Below, piece after piece: positions 1-9,639 of a stretch of DNA of 34,784 bases; the first letter of the stretch is position 1; every line of letters starts with the position of its first letter. The notes under the pieces were generated by a model. That model saw nothing but the letters and a program-made list of their open reading frames with translations, was not told the DNA's origin and searched no databases. Position numbers and translations under genes: made by a program. Origin of the DNA: an uncultured Clostridia bacterium (GTDB taxonomy: Bacteria > Bacillota > Clostridia > Oscillospirales > Ruminococcaceae). The stretch spans positions 1 to 34,784 of the forward strand of contig CAMERU010000005.1 in the NCBI GenBank assembly GCA_945935925.1. The letters run 5' to 3'.

Positions 1-367
1 CCTCGACAATCGTGTCGCAGTCGAGATAAAGCACGCGGTCATACGCTGCGAAAAGCTCGCCGAGAATCGCTAAGCGGTAGTTTGTTTCCGCGGTTATGTA
101 GGCGTGGGTCGCGTCCTTGACGCTTTCGCGGAAATCCGTCATATCCACCGCACGCACCGTGCAGTTCGGGAAAAGCGCGCCTACCCTTTCAATAAGCGCG
201 AGTTTTTCCGGCGATATCGCGCTGTGAAGTATCACGATATCGTAAACGCGCGACTTATCCGCATTGCAAAGCAGCGAATACATTGACACCGCGAGATACG
301 GCGCGTAGTCCTCGTTGGTCGCGTAGCAGATATTCACCGGCAGATACGCCGGTTTCAGCCGTTCCAT
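1..367 (-). CDS. Glycosyltransferase family 8-like protein (partial, C-terminus beyond window edge)
   Basis: Reverse-strand reading gives MERLKPAYLPVNICYATNEDYAPYLAVSMYSLLCNADKSRVYDIVILHSAISPEKLALIERVGALFPNCTVRAVDMTDF...AETNYRLAILGELFAAYDRVLYLDCDTIVE, with GT8-like N-terminus and DxD region (LDCDTIV). SD GGAGGAGTT precedes the ATG. No stop before the window edge. Confidence 0.88.
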   Translation of the reverse strand, partial: MERLKPAYLPVNICYATNEDYAPYLAVSMYSLLCNADKSRVYDIVILHSAISPEKLALIERVGALFPNCTVRAVDMTDFRESVKDATHAYITAETNYRLAILGELFAAYDRVLYLDCDTIVE

Positions 368-427
368 AGAACTCCTCCTAAAGTAACTTTCTGCCAATGA
401 GCCTAAGTTATTACAAACACTCTTTTT

Positions 428-457
428 ATTATACTACCGTAAAATCGGGTTTGTCAA
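428..457 (-). promoter_or_regulatory. Sigma-A-type promoter for the GT8-like gene
   Basis: Reverse strand TTGACA-N18-TATAAT, upstream of the ATG at 367. Confidence 0.7.
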
Positions 458-770
458 TAATTTTCAAAGAAAAAATCCATTTTGTAACGAAAATTTCTTC
501 CTGTTTTCACATTCTCTATACAAAATCACTTTTTTAGGACAGTGAAATTGTAGAAAATGACAAACGTAATAAATAACGCGGATGATTTGCCCTAACATAA
601 TGTGCTGTGACACAAAGCCGTGCATTCCCAATCGGAGCGTTTTCACTCAATGCAAAACTTTAACCCCACAAAGTTGGTTACATATTCGCACAAAAAACCG
701 CCGCGGCATCCGTGAAAAACGAGCGCCCCGACGGTGTAATTTATGCAGGAATTATCGGAAAACATACCTG

Positions 771-2405
771 TCATTCCGAGATAAGCTCCCTTACTTCTAC
801 CCTCTTTATCTGCCGCGCGGCAATGTAGGAGAAAAGGAAGAAGCTGGCGCATATAGCGGCGGCGGGAATGATGAACGTCAAAAACGTTATGCTGCTTTCG
901 ATCCGCGTAAGTCCAACCATTCTCAGCAGCAGCTAAAGAAGCCGCCCCGTAAGCAGCAGCGAGCACACGCCTCCGATCACCGAGCCGACAGCGGAAACGA
1001 TAACAAACCTGAACGCAAACTGGAACCGAAGTCCGTTTTCGGTGAAGCCAAGCGCCTTCAGTATTCCGATATCCGTGCGCTCCTTTATGAACGCTTTCGC
1101 GCAGATCATATTTATGACCACGATCGAAAACAGTATCGATACGCTGAACACCGCTATAACAATAATAAGACAAATCGAGTCTATCATTTTTTTCACGCCC
1201 TCGGTGGCGCTGCTGCGCTCTGTTTTCTCCGTCTTGGAATAAATAACGCTGCCGAGATTTTCGTCAAGCGCGTTTGAAACCGCGTCAACAAGCGTATCGT
1301 CCGACAGCTCAATGCAGCAGGACGGCTTTGCGCCGCTCACGCTGTACAAGCCCTCGGCGGTAAGCAGGAAAGTCCGCCCGAGGTCGTTTATCGACTGATA
1401 ATAGCCCGTGATGATAAACTCCTTCGCGTTTTCGCCGCTTCCGACAAGTATCGTATCGCCGATCTTTTTGCCAAGCTCCTCGGAGGCGATCTCGGTCAGC
1501 ACCGCTTCGTTGTCGTAAATCGGCATTCTTCCCTCAAGCGGCTTATACATAAGCTCTGCGGGAGTGCAGGCGGTGCAGAATAGCTCGATCCCATCCGCCA
1601 TGATGTACTCATTATATCCGAAGGATATCTTTGCGTCCTCATCTATTGCCCGAACCTCCGCATCAAATCTCTCGATATCGCTTATTTCAAACTCATCGGA
1701 CATCGTAACGACGATATGCGGATCAATATTCCCCTCAATGATCTTCTCCCCCGAAAGCCTTTCGGAAAGAACGGAGATCGTCATCATAAAGAAAACAAGA
1801 AGCGCGACGATAAACACCGAGCCTATGTAGCTTTTTCCCCGGGAGGTAAACTGCCGCAGACCGATGAGGAAGGAAAGCGGTCTTGCCTTTATCGGGGCAT
1901 TGAGCCTGCTGTCAAAATGCACCTCCGCCTGTCCGCCCGAAATCGCGCGGACGGGAGAGATCCTGCCTACCCTGCTTGTTGCGAGAATTACGAATAAGCC
2001 GCACAAAGCTATTATCCCCAGCGAAATACCCGCGCATTTCAGCACCGAAACATCTGTCGCTGTAAGCAGTCCCGTTATCGGCTGAAACAGCGAGCCCAGC
2101 GCCGTTGTAAGCGGCACCGCGAGCAAAAGTCCTATCGCCGCGCCGATAAGCTCCGCAAGAATATACTGTACAATATAAACAAGACGTATTTTCCCCGACG
2201 TAAAGCCCTGCGATTTTAATATGCCGAGGTTCACATATTCCATCTCAACCGAGGTAGAAATGCTGTGCCACATTGATATAATAACGATAGTGACGAGCAG
2301 GATTATGAAAACGACAAAGGGTTATTATCGCCATAAGCGCCGCGATACTCTTGAATGCGCCCTTTTTGTGCTTTATGTTAGCCCTGATAAGCTTGATTAT
2401 CTCCA
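771..2405 (-). pseudogene. FtsX-like/BceB-like ABC transporter permease, degraded
   Basis: N-terminus MEIIKLIRANIKHKKGAFKSIAALMAIIT (from 2405) joins out of frame, near 2318-2325, to FVVFIILLVTIVIISMWHSISTSVEMEYVNLGILKSQGF. The extracellular domain expected between TM1 and TM2 is absent. An in-frame TAG (cta at 933-935) is followed by an intact C-terminus LLRMVGLTRIESSITFLTFIIPAAAICASFFLFSYIAARQIKRVEVRELISE ending at 771. Confidence 0.82.
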
Positions 2406-2414
2406 TGCCGCACC

Positions 2415-3160
2415 TCACCATTCCATTGACGACAGCCACGCGCTTATCTGCGTTTCGCGGCTCTTTTCGGCGTCGGGGGTATAGGGCGGCAGGTCAAGGC
2501 AGCCTATTACGGAGCCGTCGGCTATGTAGATGATCCTTGTCGCGCGTCATGCGTTACCATAAGAATGCTCTGACCGCCCGCGTTAAGCTCGGAGAGCAGG
2601 TCGAGCACCTCGGTGGTGTTCTTTCGGTTAAGGGCGCCCGTCGGCTCGTCCGCGAAAAGCAGCTTCGGACTGTTGACGACAGCCCTCGCTATCGCGCAGC
2701 GCTGCTGCTCGCCGCCCGAGCACTGCGACGGAAGGTGCGTCTTTATATGCGATATCCCCATTTGCTCAAGCAGTTCCTCGGCGCGCCTGTTCACCTCTCC
2801 CGCGGGTACGGATTTATTGAGATACCCCGGCACGGCGATATTCTCAAAAAGCGTCAGGTTGCTGACAAGGTGCATCTGCTGAAAAACAAATCCGAAATCA
2901 CCGCAGCGCAGCTGTGAAAGCTTCTTTTCCGAAAGCTTTGCGATATCATTTCCGCCGTACATTACCGACCCGCCGTTCACCCTGTCCATGCCGCTCAGCG
3001 CATAGAGCAGCGTTGACTTTCCCGAGCCGGAAGCGCCCATTACAACGGTGAAATCCCCCTCGTAGATATCAATGTCGAGATTGGTCAGAATGTGATTCTG
3101 AACTCCGTTATGCGCGAAGCTTTTGCATATTCCCTTTGCGGATAAAACAGTATTTTTCAT
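2415..3160 (-). pseudogene. ABC transporter ATP-binding protein (MacB/BceA-like), frameshifted near C-terminus
   Basis: Walker [10 protein letters not shown], signature CSGGEQQR, Walker [12 protein letters not shown]. After VTHDAR the frame is lost (QGSST stop); another frame continues TRIIYIADGSVIGCLDLPPYTPDAEKSRETQISAWLSSMEW, ending just before the permease start. Confidence 0.82.
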
Positions 3161-3221
3161 AACAATCGCACCTTTCCTTAATTGTTGATATCATTATACC
3201 GCAAAAGTTATTAAGAAGTAA

Positions 3222-4173
3222 TTAAGAGATGACGGGCAGAATAATTTTAATCCGAAAGCCGTCGGAAAGATTTTCGGCGAAAACCTCGCCGCCCGAGCGC
3301 GTCACGATGTATTTCACTATGTACAAACCGAGTCCCGCGCCGTTCCCGACAGCCTGCAGGAGCCTGTTTCTGTCTGCGCTGACCCGCACGGGATATGCGG
3401 GCAGATCAAGCCTGATATTGTTCCGCGCGGAGAGCCCGCCGACTGCCTCCGTGAGAAATCCGCACAGCTCGATATCCTCCGGCTGCATTTTCAGCCTGTC
3501 AAGGTCGGAAACGGAATGCAGCAGCATATCGTTAGTCAGCGCCGCTACCTCGTCGCACTTGCGCATGATCACCCCGAGATATTTCGCGCGCTTTTCGGGG
3601 TTATCGCCAAAGCCTGCCTCCAGCGCCTCGGCGTAGGCGCGTATTGAAGCGACGGGAGTTTTGATGTCATGGGAGAGAGGCTGTCACGGTCTTGTTATTT
3701 TCGATCGCAGCCTTTTCGCAGGCGCGCGCCGATGTGATCTCGCGGCGCATACAGTCGAACGCCCATGTGAACCGCCCGAAATAATTCCCGCGCTCGTAAT
3801 TCAGCGGCAGGTCGAAATCTCCCCCCGCGATACGCTCCGCAAAGCACGAAAGCTTATCAAACGGGCGCAGTATCGCAGCGCCGACATACATAAACGCGGC
3901 AAATATGACCACAGAGCAGGCGCCGAACATCACCCATATATAAGCAGCGCAGCCGCTTTCAGCGGTAAATCCCGACAGCGCCGTCCTGAGCTCCGCCGCG
4001 CACTGCGCCGCCGCTTCGGTTTTCCCCTCGGCGATAAGCCGCTCTATCTCGTTCGCCGCGACGGCAAAGCCCCCCGTGTCGGCAGCGGGCTTATCTGCCG
4101 CGCTGTAAATAAACGCAGTCGCCGCCGCAAGCAGGGCGATGAACAGCAGTGCAGTCGTCAAAGCCTTTTTCAT
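3222..4173 (-). pseudogene. Sensor histidine kinase, degraded (frameshift at H-box, internal deletion of ATP-binding core)
   Basis: N-terminal part (168 aa, two TM regions and HAMP-like linker) ends at NNKTVTASLP; another frame continues HDIKTPVASIRAYAEALEAGFGDNPEKRAKYLGVIMRKCDEVAALTNDMLL. C-terminus reads RLLQAVGNGAGLGLYIVKYIV, so the N, G1 and F boxes are missing. Confidence 0.85.
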
Positions 4174-4852
4174 CCCCCCACCTCCAGCATATATCCCACC
4201 TTGTAAACCGTTTTGATGAAGCGCGGCGCGGCGGGGTTTTCCTCAAGCTTTTCCCTTAACCAGCGAATATGCACCGTAAGCGTCGACGGCTCGACCTCGG
4301 AGAACGCGCCCCAAACCTCCGAAAGCAGCGTTTCCTTTGAAACGGCGGTGTTGATGTGACAGCAGAGGTACGCCAGCAGGTCAAACTCGCGCAGCGAAAG
4401 CGAAACGGGCTTGCCGCCGCGCGTGACTGTGCGCATGGTTATGTTCACGACGATATCCCCGAAGGCAACGGTCTTTTCGCGGTCGGCGCTTCCGTAGGTG
4501 CGGCGGAAAAGGGCGTTCACCCTTGACAGAAGCTCCTTCATTGAATAGGGCTTGGGCAGGTAATCGTCCCCGCCGATATCAAAGCCGCTTATCCGGTCGT
4601 TTTCGTCCGCACGCGCGCTCGCGAAGATTACGGGTATCTGCGACGCCCTGCGCAGCTCCCTGCAAAGCTCCAGCCCCGTTGTGTCGGGAAGATTGACGTC
4701 AAGCAGGATAAGCTGAAATGCGTTTGCCGAAAGCAGGTCGAACGCCTCCGCGCCGCTTTCCGCGGTCGTCACCGAATAGCCGTAGCTCTCCAGCATTTCC
4801 GACACGATAAAGGACAGGTCGCTGTCGTCCTCGACGATAAGTATTTTTTCAT
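4170..4852 (-). pseudogene. OmpR/PhoB-family response regulator with frameshifted start
   Basis: The 211-aa ORF begins at MSEMLESYGYSV, lacking the start of the receiver domain. The missing part KILIVEDDSDLSFIV is in the same frame, but the natural ATG (4852) is separated from it by an A6 tract (ATGAAAAAATACTT) that needs one more A. A TAA lies upstream in the domain frame and no ATG/GTG/TTG lies between. C-terminal winged helix is intact. Confidence 0.7.
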
Positions 4853-4903
4853 TGCCGCATCTCCGTTTTTGTTAACATATCCGCCGCGTTATTTCAACAA
4901 AAA

Positions 4904-4927
4904 TGTCGGGAGCAAACGCCCCCGACA
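4904..4927 (-). terminator. Rho-independent terminator of the ABC exporter operon
   Basis: Reverse strand TGTCGGGgGCGTTTGCtCCCGACA followed by TTTTTG. Confidence 0.75.
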
Positions 4928-4938
4928 AATTTACGGCA

Positions 4939-6759
4939 TTACACCGCGCCGCAGCCGATATAATACTTCGCCTGCTCGGCGAACATTTTCGCGTATATGC
5001 CGCCTTGCAGCGAAACAAGCTCGTCATGCGTGCCGCTCTCCTTAATGGTGTCCTCCGCGAACACCACGATACGGTCGCAGAATTTACAGCTGGATAGTCT
5101 GTGCGAGATGTACACGGCAGTCTTTCCGCCGACGAGCGTGTTGAACTGGCGGTATATCTCGTATTCGGCAACGGGGTCAAGCGCCGCAGTAGGCTCGTCA
5201 AGTATGACAACGGGCGCGTTACGGTACAGTGCCCTCGCAATGGCTGTCTTTTGCCGCTGACCGCCCGAAAGGTCGGTGCCGTTCTCGTCAAAGCTTTTGT
5301 AAAGCATGGTGTCAAGCCCGTCGGGCAGCTTCTGCGCGTCCTCCCACAACCCCGCTAGCCGCAGCACGTTTTCAAGCTCCTTATCGTCGGCGCGTTCCCC
5401 GAACGCGATGTTTTCACGCAGGCTGAACGCGAACAGCTGAAAATCCTGAAATACCACCGCAAACAAACGGCGGTACTCCTCGTCGGAGTATTCCTTTATG
5501 TTCACTCCGTCGACAAGTATCTCGCCCTCGGTGACGTCGTAAAGCCTGCACAGCAGCTTTATGAACGTTGTTTTTCCCGCTCCGTTAAGTCCGACTATCG
5601 ACAGGTGCTCGCCAGATTTTATGGTGAGGTTAATGTCGCGCAGCACAGGCTTGTCGGTGCGCGGGTATTTAAATCCGACATGGCGGAACTCGATAGTATG
5701 CTCTCCCGCTGCGACCGCCCTATTACCCTTTTCCATAGCGGCGGGATAGCGCATAAATTCGATATAGCGGTGCGCATAGGCGCATTTCTGATTTACGCCC
5801 TGAATGCCGCTGACAACGCCGTAAAGGCTCCAGTAGAGCGTCCCCGCGGCGCTCGCGCACATTGAGAAGTCGCCGACGGTGATAGCACCCGTTACCGCGA
5901 GATAGCCTATATAGAAATAGCTTATCCCATCGCGCAGAGCGTTCGCCGCGTCCATTACCCAGCTGTTGCGGCGCTGCTTCTCGGCGGTTTCGTGCCATAC
6001 GCCTATCTGCTCGTCGGAGTAATACTTCGCCTTGTCACCCATCATTTTGCCGCTGTTGTAAAGGCGGATATCCTTGCCGAGCCTGAAATCTGCCAGCTGA
6101 TAGAAAACATATCCGAAAACACGGTTGCTTTTCGCAAGCTTTAAGAAGCTCTCGCGGTCTATCTTGTTATTTTTCGCGTTGAATATCGTGATAACGACAA
6201 TCGCCGCCGCCTGCACAGGAAGAAGCCACGGGCAGGTCATCAGTATTATAACCGAAACGCCCAGCAGTGCCGCCACATTGTTGACAAGCCCGAACACCGC
6301 GCCCAGCACGCCCACGATACCGCCGCTGTACCAGCTCATTCCCTCCTGCGCCTTTTCCAGCGCGTCGAGAGCCTCGGGGTTTTCGGTGTGTTCATAGTCC
6401 ATTTTCATGGAGTGATCGGCAAGCTGAATGTCCACATACTCCGCGAACCACTCACCGTGCACCGATTCGAGCTGATCCGCGCCGTTCTTCAGAACGCTTG
6501 TCAGAAGCTGAACGCCGATATATATTCCCGCGAACATAACCGCGTTCGCAAGGTGCTGCGCAGCCGAGCCGCCGCTGATGACAAGCACCAGCTCGTCAAT
6601 GATGAGCTTTGCCATTATCGCGTTCTGCATTTTATCGGCAAACTCCGCGATAAATCTCATTATATAGACAAGGAAAACGGAGCGGCGCTCCCTCCACGCG
6701 GTCGCGAACACGAATTTCAGCGTTTCCCGCGTTATCCCCTTTTGTTTCTGCTCAGACAT
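4939..6759 (-). CDS. ABC transporter, permease/ATP-binding half-transporter
   Basis: MSEQKQKGITRETLKF... with TM domain, Walker A GLNGAGKTT, signature DLSGGQRQK, Walker B PVVILDEPTAALD. SD GGAGGCGG before the ATG at 6759; the listed ORF start at 6888 is too far upstream. Confidence 0.93.
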   Translation of the reverse strand: MSEQKQKGITRETLKFVFATAWRERRSVFLVYIMRFIAEFADKMQNAIMAKLIIDELVLVISGGSAAQHLANAVMFAGIYIGVQLLTSVLKNGADQLESVHGEWFAEYVDIQLADHSMKMDYEHTENPEALDALEKAQEGMSWYSGGIVGVLGAVFGLVNNVAALLGVSVIILMTCPWLLPVQAAAIVVITIFNAKNNKIDRESFLKLAKSNRVFGYVFYQLADFRLGKDIRLYNSGKMMGDKAKYYSDEQIGVWHETAEKQRRNSWVMDAANALRDGISYFYIGYLAVTGAITVGDFSMCASAAGTLYWSLYGVVSGIQGVNQKCAYAHRYIEFMRYPAAMEKGNRAVAAGEHTIEFRHVGFKYPRTDKPVLRDINLTIKSGEHLSIVGLNGAGKTTFIKLLCRLYDVTEGEILVDGVNIKEYSDEEYRRLFAVVFQDFQLFAFSLRENIAFGERADDKELENVLRLAGLWEDAQKLPDGLDTMLYKSFDENGTDLSGGQRQKTAIARALYRNAPVVILDEPTAALDPVAEYEIYRQFNTLVGGKTAVYISHRLSSCKFCDRIVVFAEDTIKESGTHDELVSLQGGIYAKMFAEQAKYYIGCGAV

Positions 6760-8593
6760 TTGCCGCCTCCTTTCCCTCAACATAATACTGCGCCTGCAGG
6801 CGGAACATCTCCGCGTATGCGCCGTTTTTCGCCATAAGGCTGTCGTGCGTGCCGTACTCGCACAGCTCGCCGTCCCTGAACATCGCAATGCTGCTGCAGA
6901 ACTGCGTGGAGCTCAGCCTGTGGCTGATGTAAACGGCTGTCTTATTGCCGATAAGCTTGTCGAAATCGTTGTAAAGCCTGCTTTCCGCAAGGGCGTCGAG
7001 AGCCGCCGTCGGCTCGTCAAGCACTGCCACGGGAGCGTCCTTGTACAGCGCCCTAGCAAGCGCCAGCTTCTGCTTTTCGCCGCCCGAAAGGTCAACTCCG
7101 TCGTCGTGAATGACCTTGAGTATCTCGGTGTCAACTCCGCGCGGCAGTTCCGCAAGCTTGTCGCCGAAGCCCGCCGCTGCAAGGCATTCCTCCGCGCGCT
7201 TTCTGTCCGTTTCCTCGGGCGACTGCATCGAAACATTCTCCGCAAGCGGGAACGCGAACAGCTCGACGTCCTGAAATACCGGCGCGAATATCCCGTAATA
7301 GCTCTCCCTGCTGTATTCGCGGATATTGACGCCGTTGAGGAGTATCTCTCCCTCGGTCGGCTCGTACAGCCGCAACAGCAGCTTTATAAACGTAGACTTT
7401 CCCGCGCCGTTAAGCCCGACAACGGCGAGCCGCTCCCCTGCCCTCAGCCGTATCGACAGGTTTTTCAGCGCGTAATTCTCCGCCTTTGGGTATTTAAAGG
7501 ATACGTTGCGGAACTCAAATTCGTAGCTGTCAAGCCTTGGCACAGGCTTGCCGCTGTCGGGACTGCCGCCGTCTATATCCATGAAACTGCGGAAGTCATC
7601 CACCTGCCTGCTTTTCTGAAGCAGTGAGCTCACACAGTTAAGAAGATTATTTATATGCTGAAACAGCGTTCCCGCGCTTGCCAGATAAAGGCTGAAATTA
7701 CCCAGCGACAGCCCGTCGTTCACCACCGACCATATAAGCCAGCCGTAAACAGAGCACAGCGCCGCCGCCCACATCACCGCCGATAAACCCGACGCAAGAA
7801 ACCACATTTTTGCATTGGTTTTCTGCGCGGAAAGGCGCTCCTTTTTAAGCTCGCGGTATTTTTCCACAAGCCATTCGCGCAGCCCGAAAAGCCGTATATC
7901 CTTTGCGGGCGTGAAGTCGGTTATCTGCCGCCTCATATAATTATCCCGCCGCCACCACGGCGCAAGCGGATCCCAAACCTTTTTCTTGCAGGAAGCGTTC
8001 GTGCGGTCGGTTATGACAAAATTAACAACGGCAAGAACGGTCATGATAAGCACTATGCGGATATCCAGCGTTCCCATAATGCACAGCCCGACAACGGTTA
8101 CCGCAAGCGACATCGCAAGATCCACCATGCCCCTTGACATCCCCTCAACGCCCGCGTCGTTGCTGTTGCAGGCGTTGTTTGCCTTTTGATAGCAGTCCAT
8201 GACGTCGGGGTTTTCGAGGTGCTCGAAATCAATGCTCATGACCTTTGCGTTTTTCTCCGCCATTAAACCGAACCTCACCGCGACAAACCGCCACCATGCC
8301 TCGCTGTGATAATATGTGTTCAGCATGGTGGAAACAAGCTGTAAAAGCGTGAACGCGCCCACAAGCCACAGCAGCGCCTCCCAGCCCGCCTCGCCCGTTA
8401 TCATGTCAATGACGAATTTCGTGATGAATGTCCACAGGTAATTCATCATCGGCGCGCAGACTATCCCTATCGGAATGAGCACAAGCAGCCGCTCAGAATA
8501 CCGCCGCATTCCCGAAAAGATCCAGCGGATATTGCTCCGCAGACCGTAGTCACGGTGAAGCGGATTCTGCTTCTCATCGGTTTTCTTTTTCAT
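6752..8593 (-). CDS. ABC transporter, permease/ATP-binding half-transporter (partner)
   Basis: MKKKTDEKQNPLHRDYGLRSNIRWIFSGM... with Walker A GLNGAGKST, signature DLSGGEKQK, Walker B PVAVLDEPTAALD. SD AAAGGAGG upstream; its 3' end overlaps the start of the next half-transporter. Confidence 0.93.
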   Translation of the reverse strand: MKKKTDEKQNPLHRDYGLRSNIRWIFSGMRRYSERLLVLIPIGIVCAPMMNYLWTFITKFVIDMITGEAGWEALLWLVGAFTLLQLVSTMLNTYYHSEAWWRFVAVRFGLMAEKNAKVMSIDFEHLENPDVMDCYQKANNACNSNDAGVEGMSRGMVDLAMSLAVTVVGLCIMGTLDIRIVLIMTVLAVVNFVITDRTNASCKKKVWDPLAPWWRRDNYMRRQITDFTPAKDIRLFGLREWLVEKYRELKKERLSAQKTNAKMWFLASGLSAVMWAAALCSVYGWLIWSVVNDGLSLGNFSLYLASAGTLFQHINNLLNCVSSLLQKSRQVDDFRSFMDIDGGSPDSGKPVPRLDSYEFEFRNVSFKYPKAENYALKNLSIRLRAGERLAVVGLNGAGKSTFIKLLLRLYEPTEGEILLNGVNIREYSRESYYGIFAPVFQDVELFAFPLAENVSMQSPEETDRKRAEECLAAAGFGDKLAELPRGVDTEILKVIHDDGVDLSGGEKQKLALARALYKDAPVAVLDEPTAALDALAESRLYNDFDKLIGNKTAVYISHRLSSTQFCSSIAMFRDGELCEYGTHDSLMAKNGAYAEMFRLQAQYYVEGKEAANV

Positions 8594-9446
8594 CACCAAC
8601 CTCCTTTTTGTAGGTGTCATTTATGAAATAACGCTTATGCCTGCAATCGCTGTTATAGTTGAAGCTGTTGGGCGGACACATAAAGTACCGCGCGGCGGTA
8701 AGGAAAGCAACCAGCTCGCAGCGCGCAAGGAACTGATAAATCTTCTCGCTGCTTTCGCCTACGTTCAGGGTCGCCTCCCATATAAACCTTATATCGCAGA
8801 AAGCGGTTATTATTTCCCTTGCGTTTTCGTCGGAGATACCAAGCTCGTGAATGAGCGTATCTTTTTTGAAGAACATCGTGCCGTCCCTGCCCGCGAGGAA
8901 ATACAATGCTTTCAGCGCGTTCGGTTTCGCCAGAACGCTGAACAGCTTCACATACCGCTCGTCGTATTTAAGCACCTTGTCATAACCGCACTCCGGCTCG
9001 GGGAACAGGAAAAAATATTGCAGATCCGAATTGTTCCGCGTTTCCATAAAGCCCTCGAAGAAATCCATACGGCTATGGATCTCGTACTCGCAGTCAAGTA
9101 TATCCGGCGTCAGCGGTTCATACCTCGGGCTGCCGCCCTTACCCATTATCAGCGCCCTGCAAATGCTGAAAGCCTCCTCGAACTGTTTTTCGGCGGGAGC
9201 GGCTTTGATGTGCTCCATGACCCTGTCGTAAATCGAGATGTTCTCGTTCTTCAGTCCGAACAGCTCGTCGATCGTGGTGCCGAGCCGCTCCGCGATCTTC
9301 GGCAGCAACGCAGCGTCGGGGTAGCTGTTCATCTCCCATTTTGACACCGCCTGCGCGGATACCCCCACCGCAAGCGCAAGCTGTTCCTGTGTGATACCCT
9401 TTTCCCTGCGTATCCTGCGGAGATTTGTGTTAAAGCTGTTTTCCAT
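8574..9446 (-). CDS. XRE-family HTH transcriptional regulator
   Basis: MENSFNTNLRRIRREKGITQEQLALAVGVSAQAVSKWEMNSYPDAALLPKIAERLGTTIDELFGL is a classic HTH_3 domain. SD AAAGGAGGGG before the ATG at 9446. The 3' end overlaps the downstream ABC gene. Confidence 0.92.
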   Translation of the reverse strand: MENSFNTNLRRIRREKGITQEQLALAVGVSAQAVSKWEMNSYPDAALLPKIAERLGTTIDELFGLKNENISIYDRVMEHIKAAPAEKQFEEAFSICRALIMGKGGSPRYEPLTPDILDCEYEIHSRMDFFEGFMETRNNSDLQYFFLFPEPECGYDKVLKYDERYVKLFSVLAKPNALKALYFLAGRDGTMFFKKDTLIHELGISDENAREIITAFCDIRFIWEATLNVGESSEKIYQFLARCELVAFLTAARYFMCPPNSFNYNSDCRHKRYFINDTYKKEVGDEKENR

Positions 9447-9578
9447 GTTTTCCCCTCCTTTGAACTCATTATAGCACAATCTGCCGTTGAAATCAACGTA
9501 TTTATAGTTTATCAATTCAACCTGCGGTTTATCTGCATCAAAATATCAACCCACGAATTATTTTTTTTTGCTTACAGC

Positions 9579-9607
9579 TTGACCGACAGTATTTTCTGTG
9601 CTACAAT
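9579..9607 (+). promoter_or_regulatory. Sigma-A-type promoter upstream of the DUF5131-like gene
   Basis: TTGACC-N17-TACAAT with extended -10 TGC. Confidence 0.6.
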
Positions 9608-9639
9608 AAAGGCAGAATGACCGCCGATTTACCGAGAGG

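Noticed and set aside
582-1277. 231-aa plus-strand ORF and the overlapping 643-1173 minus ORF
   Set aside because: Both overlap the degraded permease, whose true frame gives recognisable FtsX sequence; the products are low-complexity and basic.
6845-7627. 260-aa plus-strand ORF inside the ABC half-transporter
   Set aside because: Antisense shadow ORF in GC-rich coding DNA; no SD or recognisable domain.
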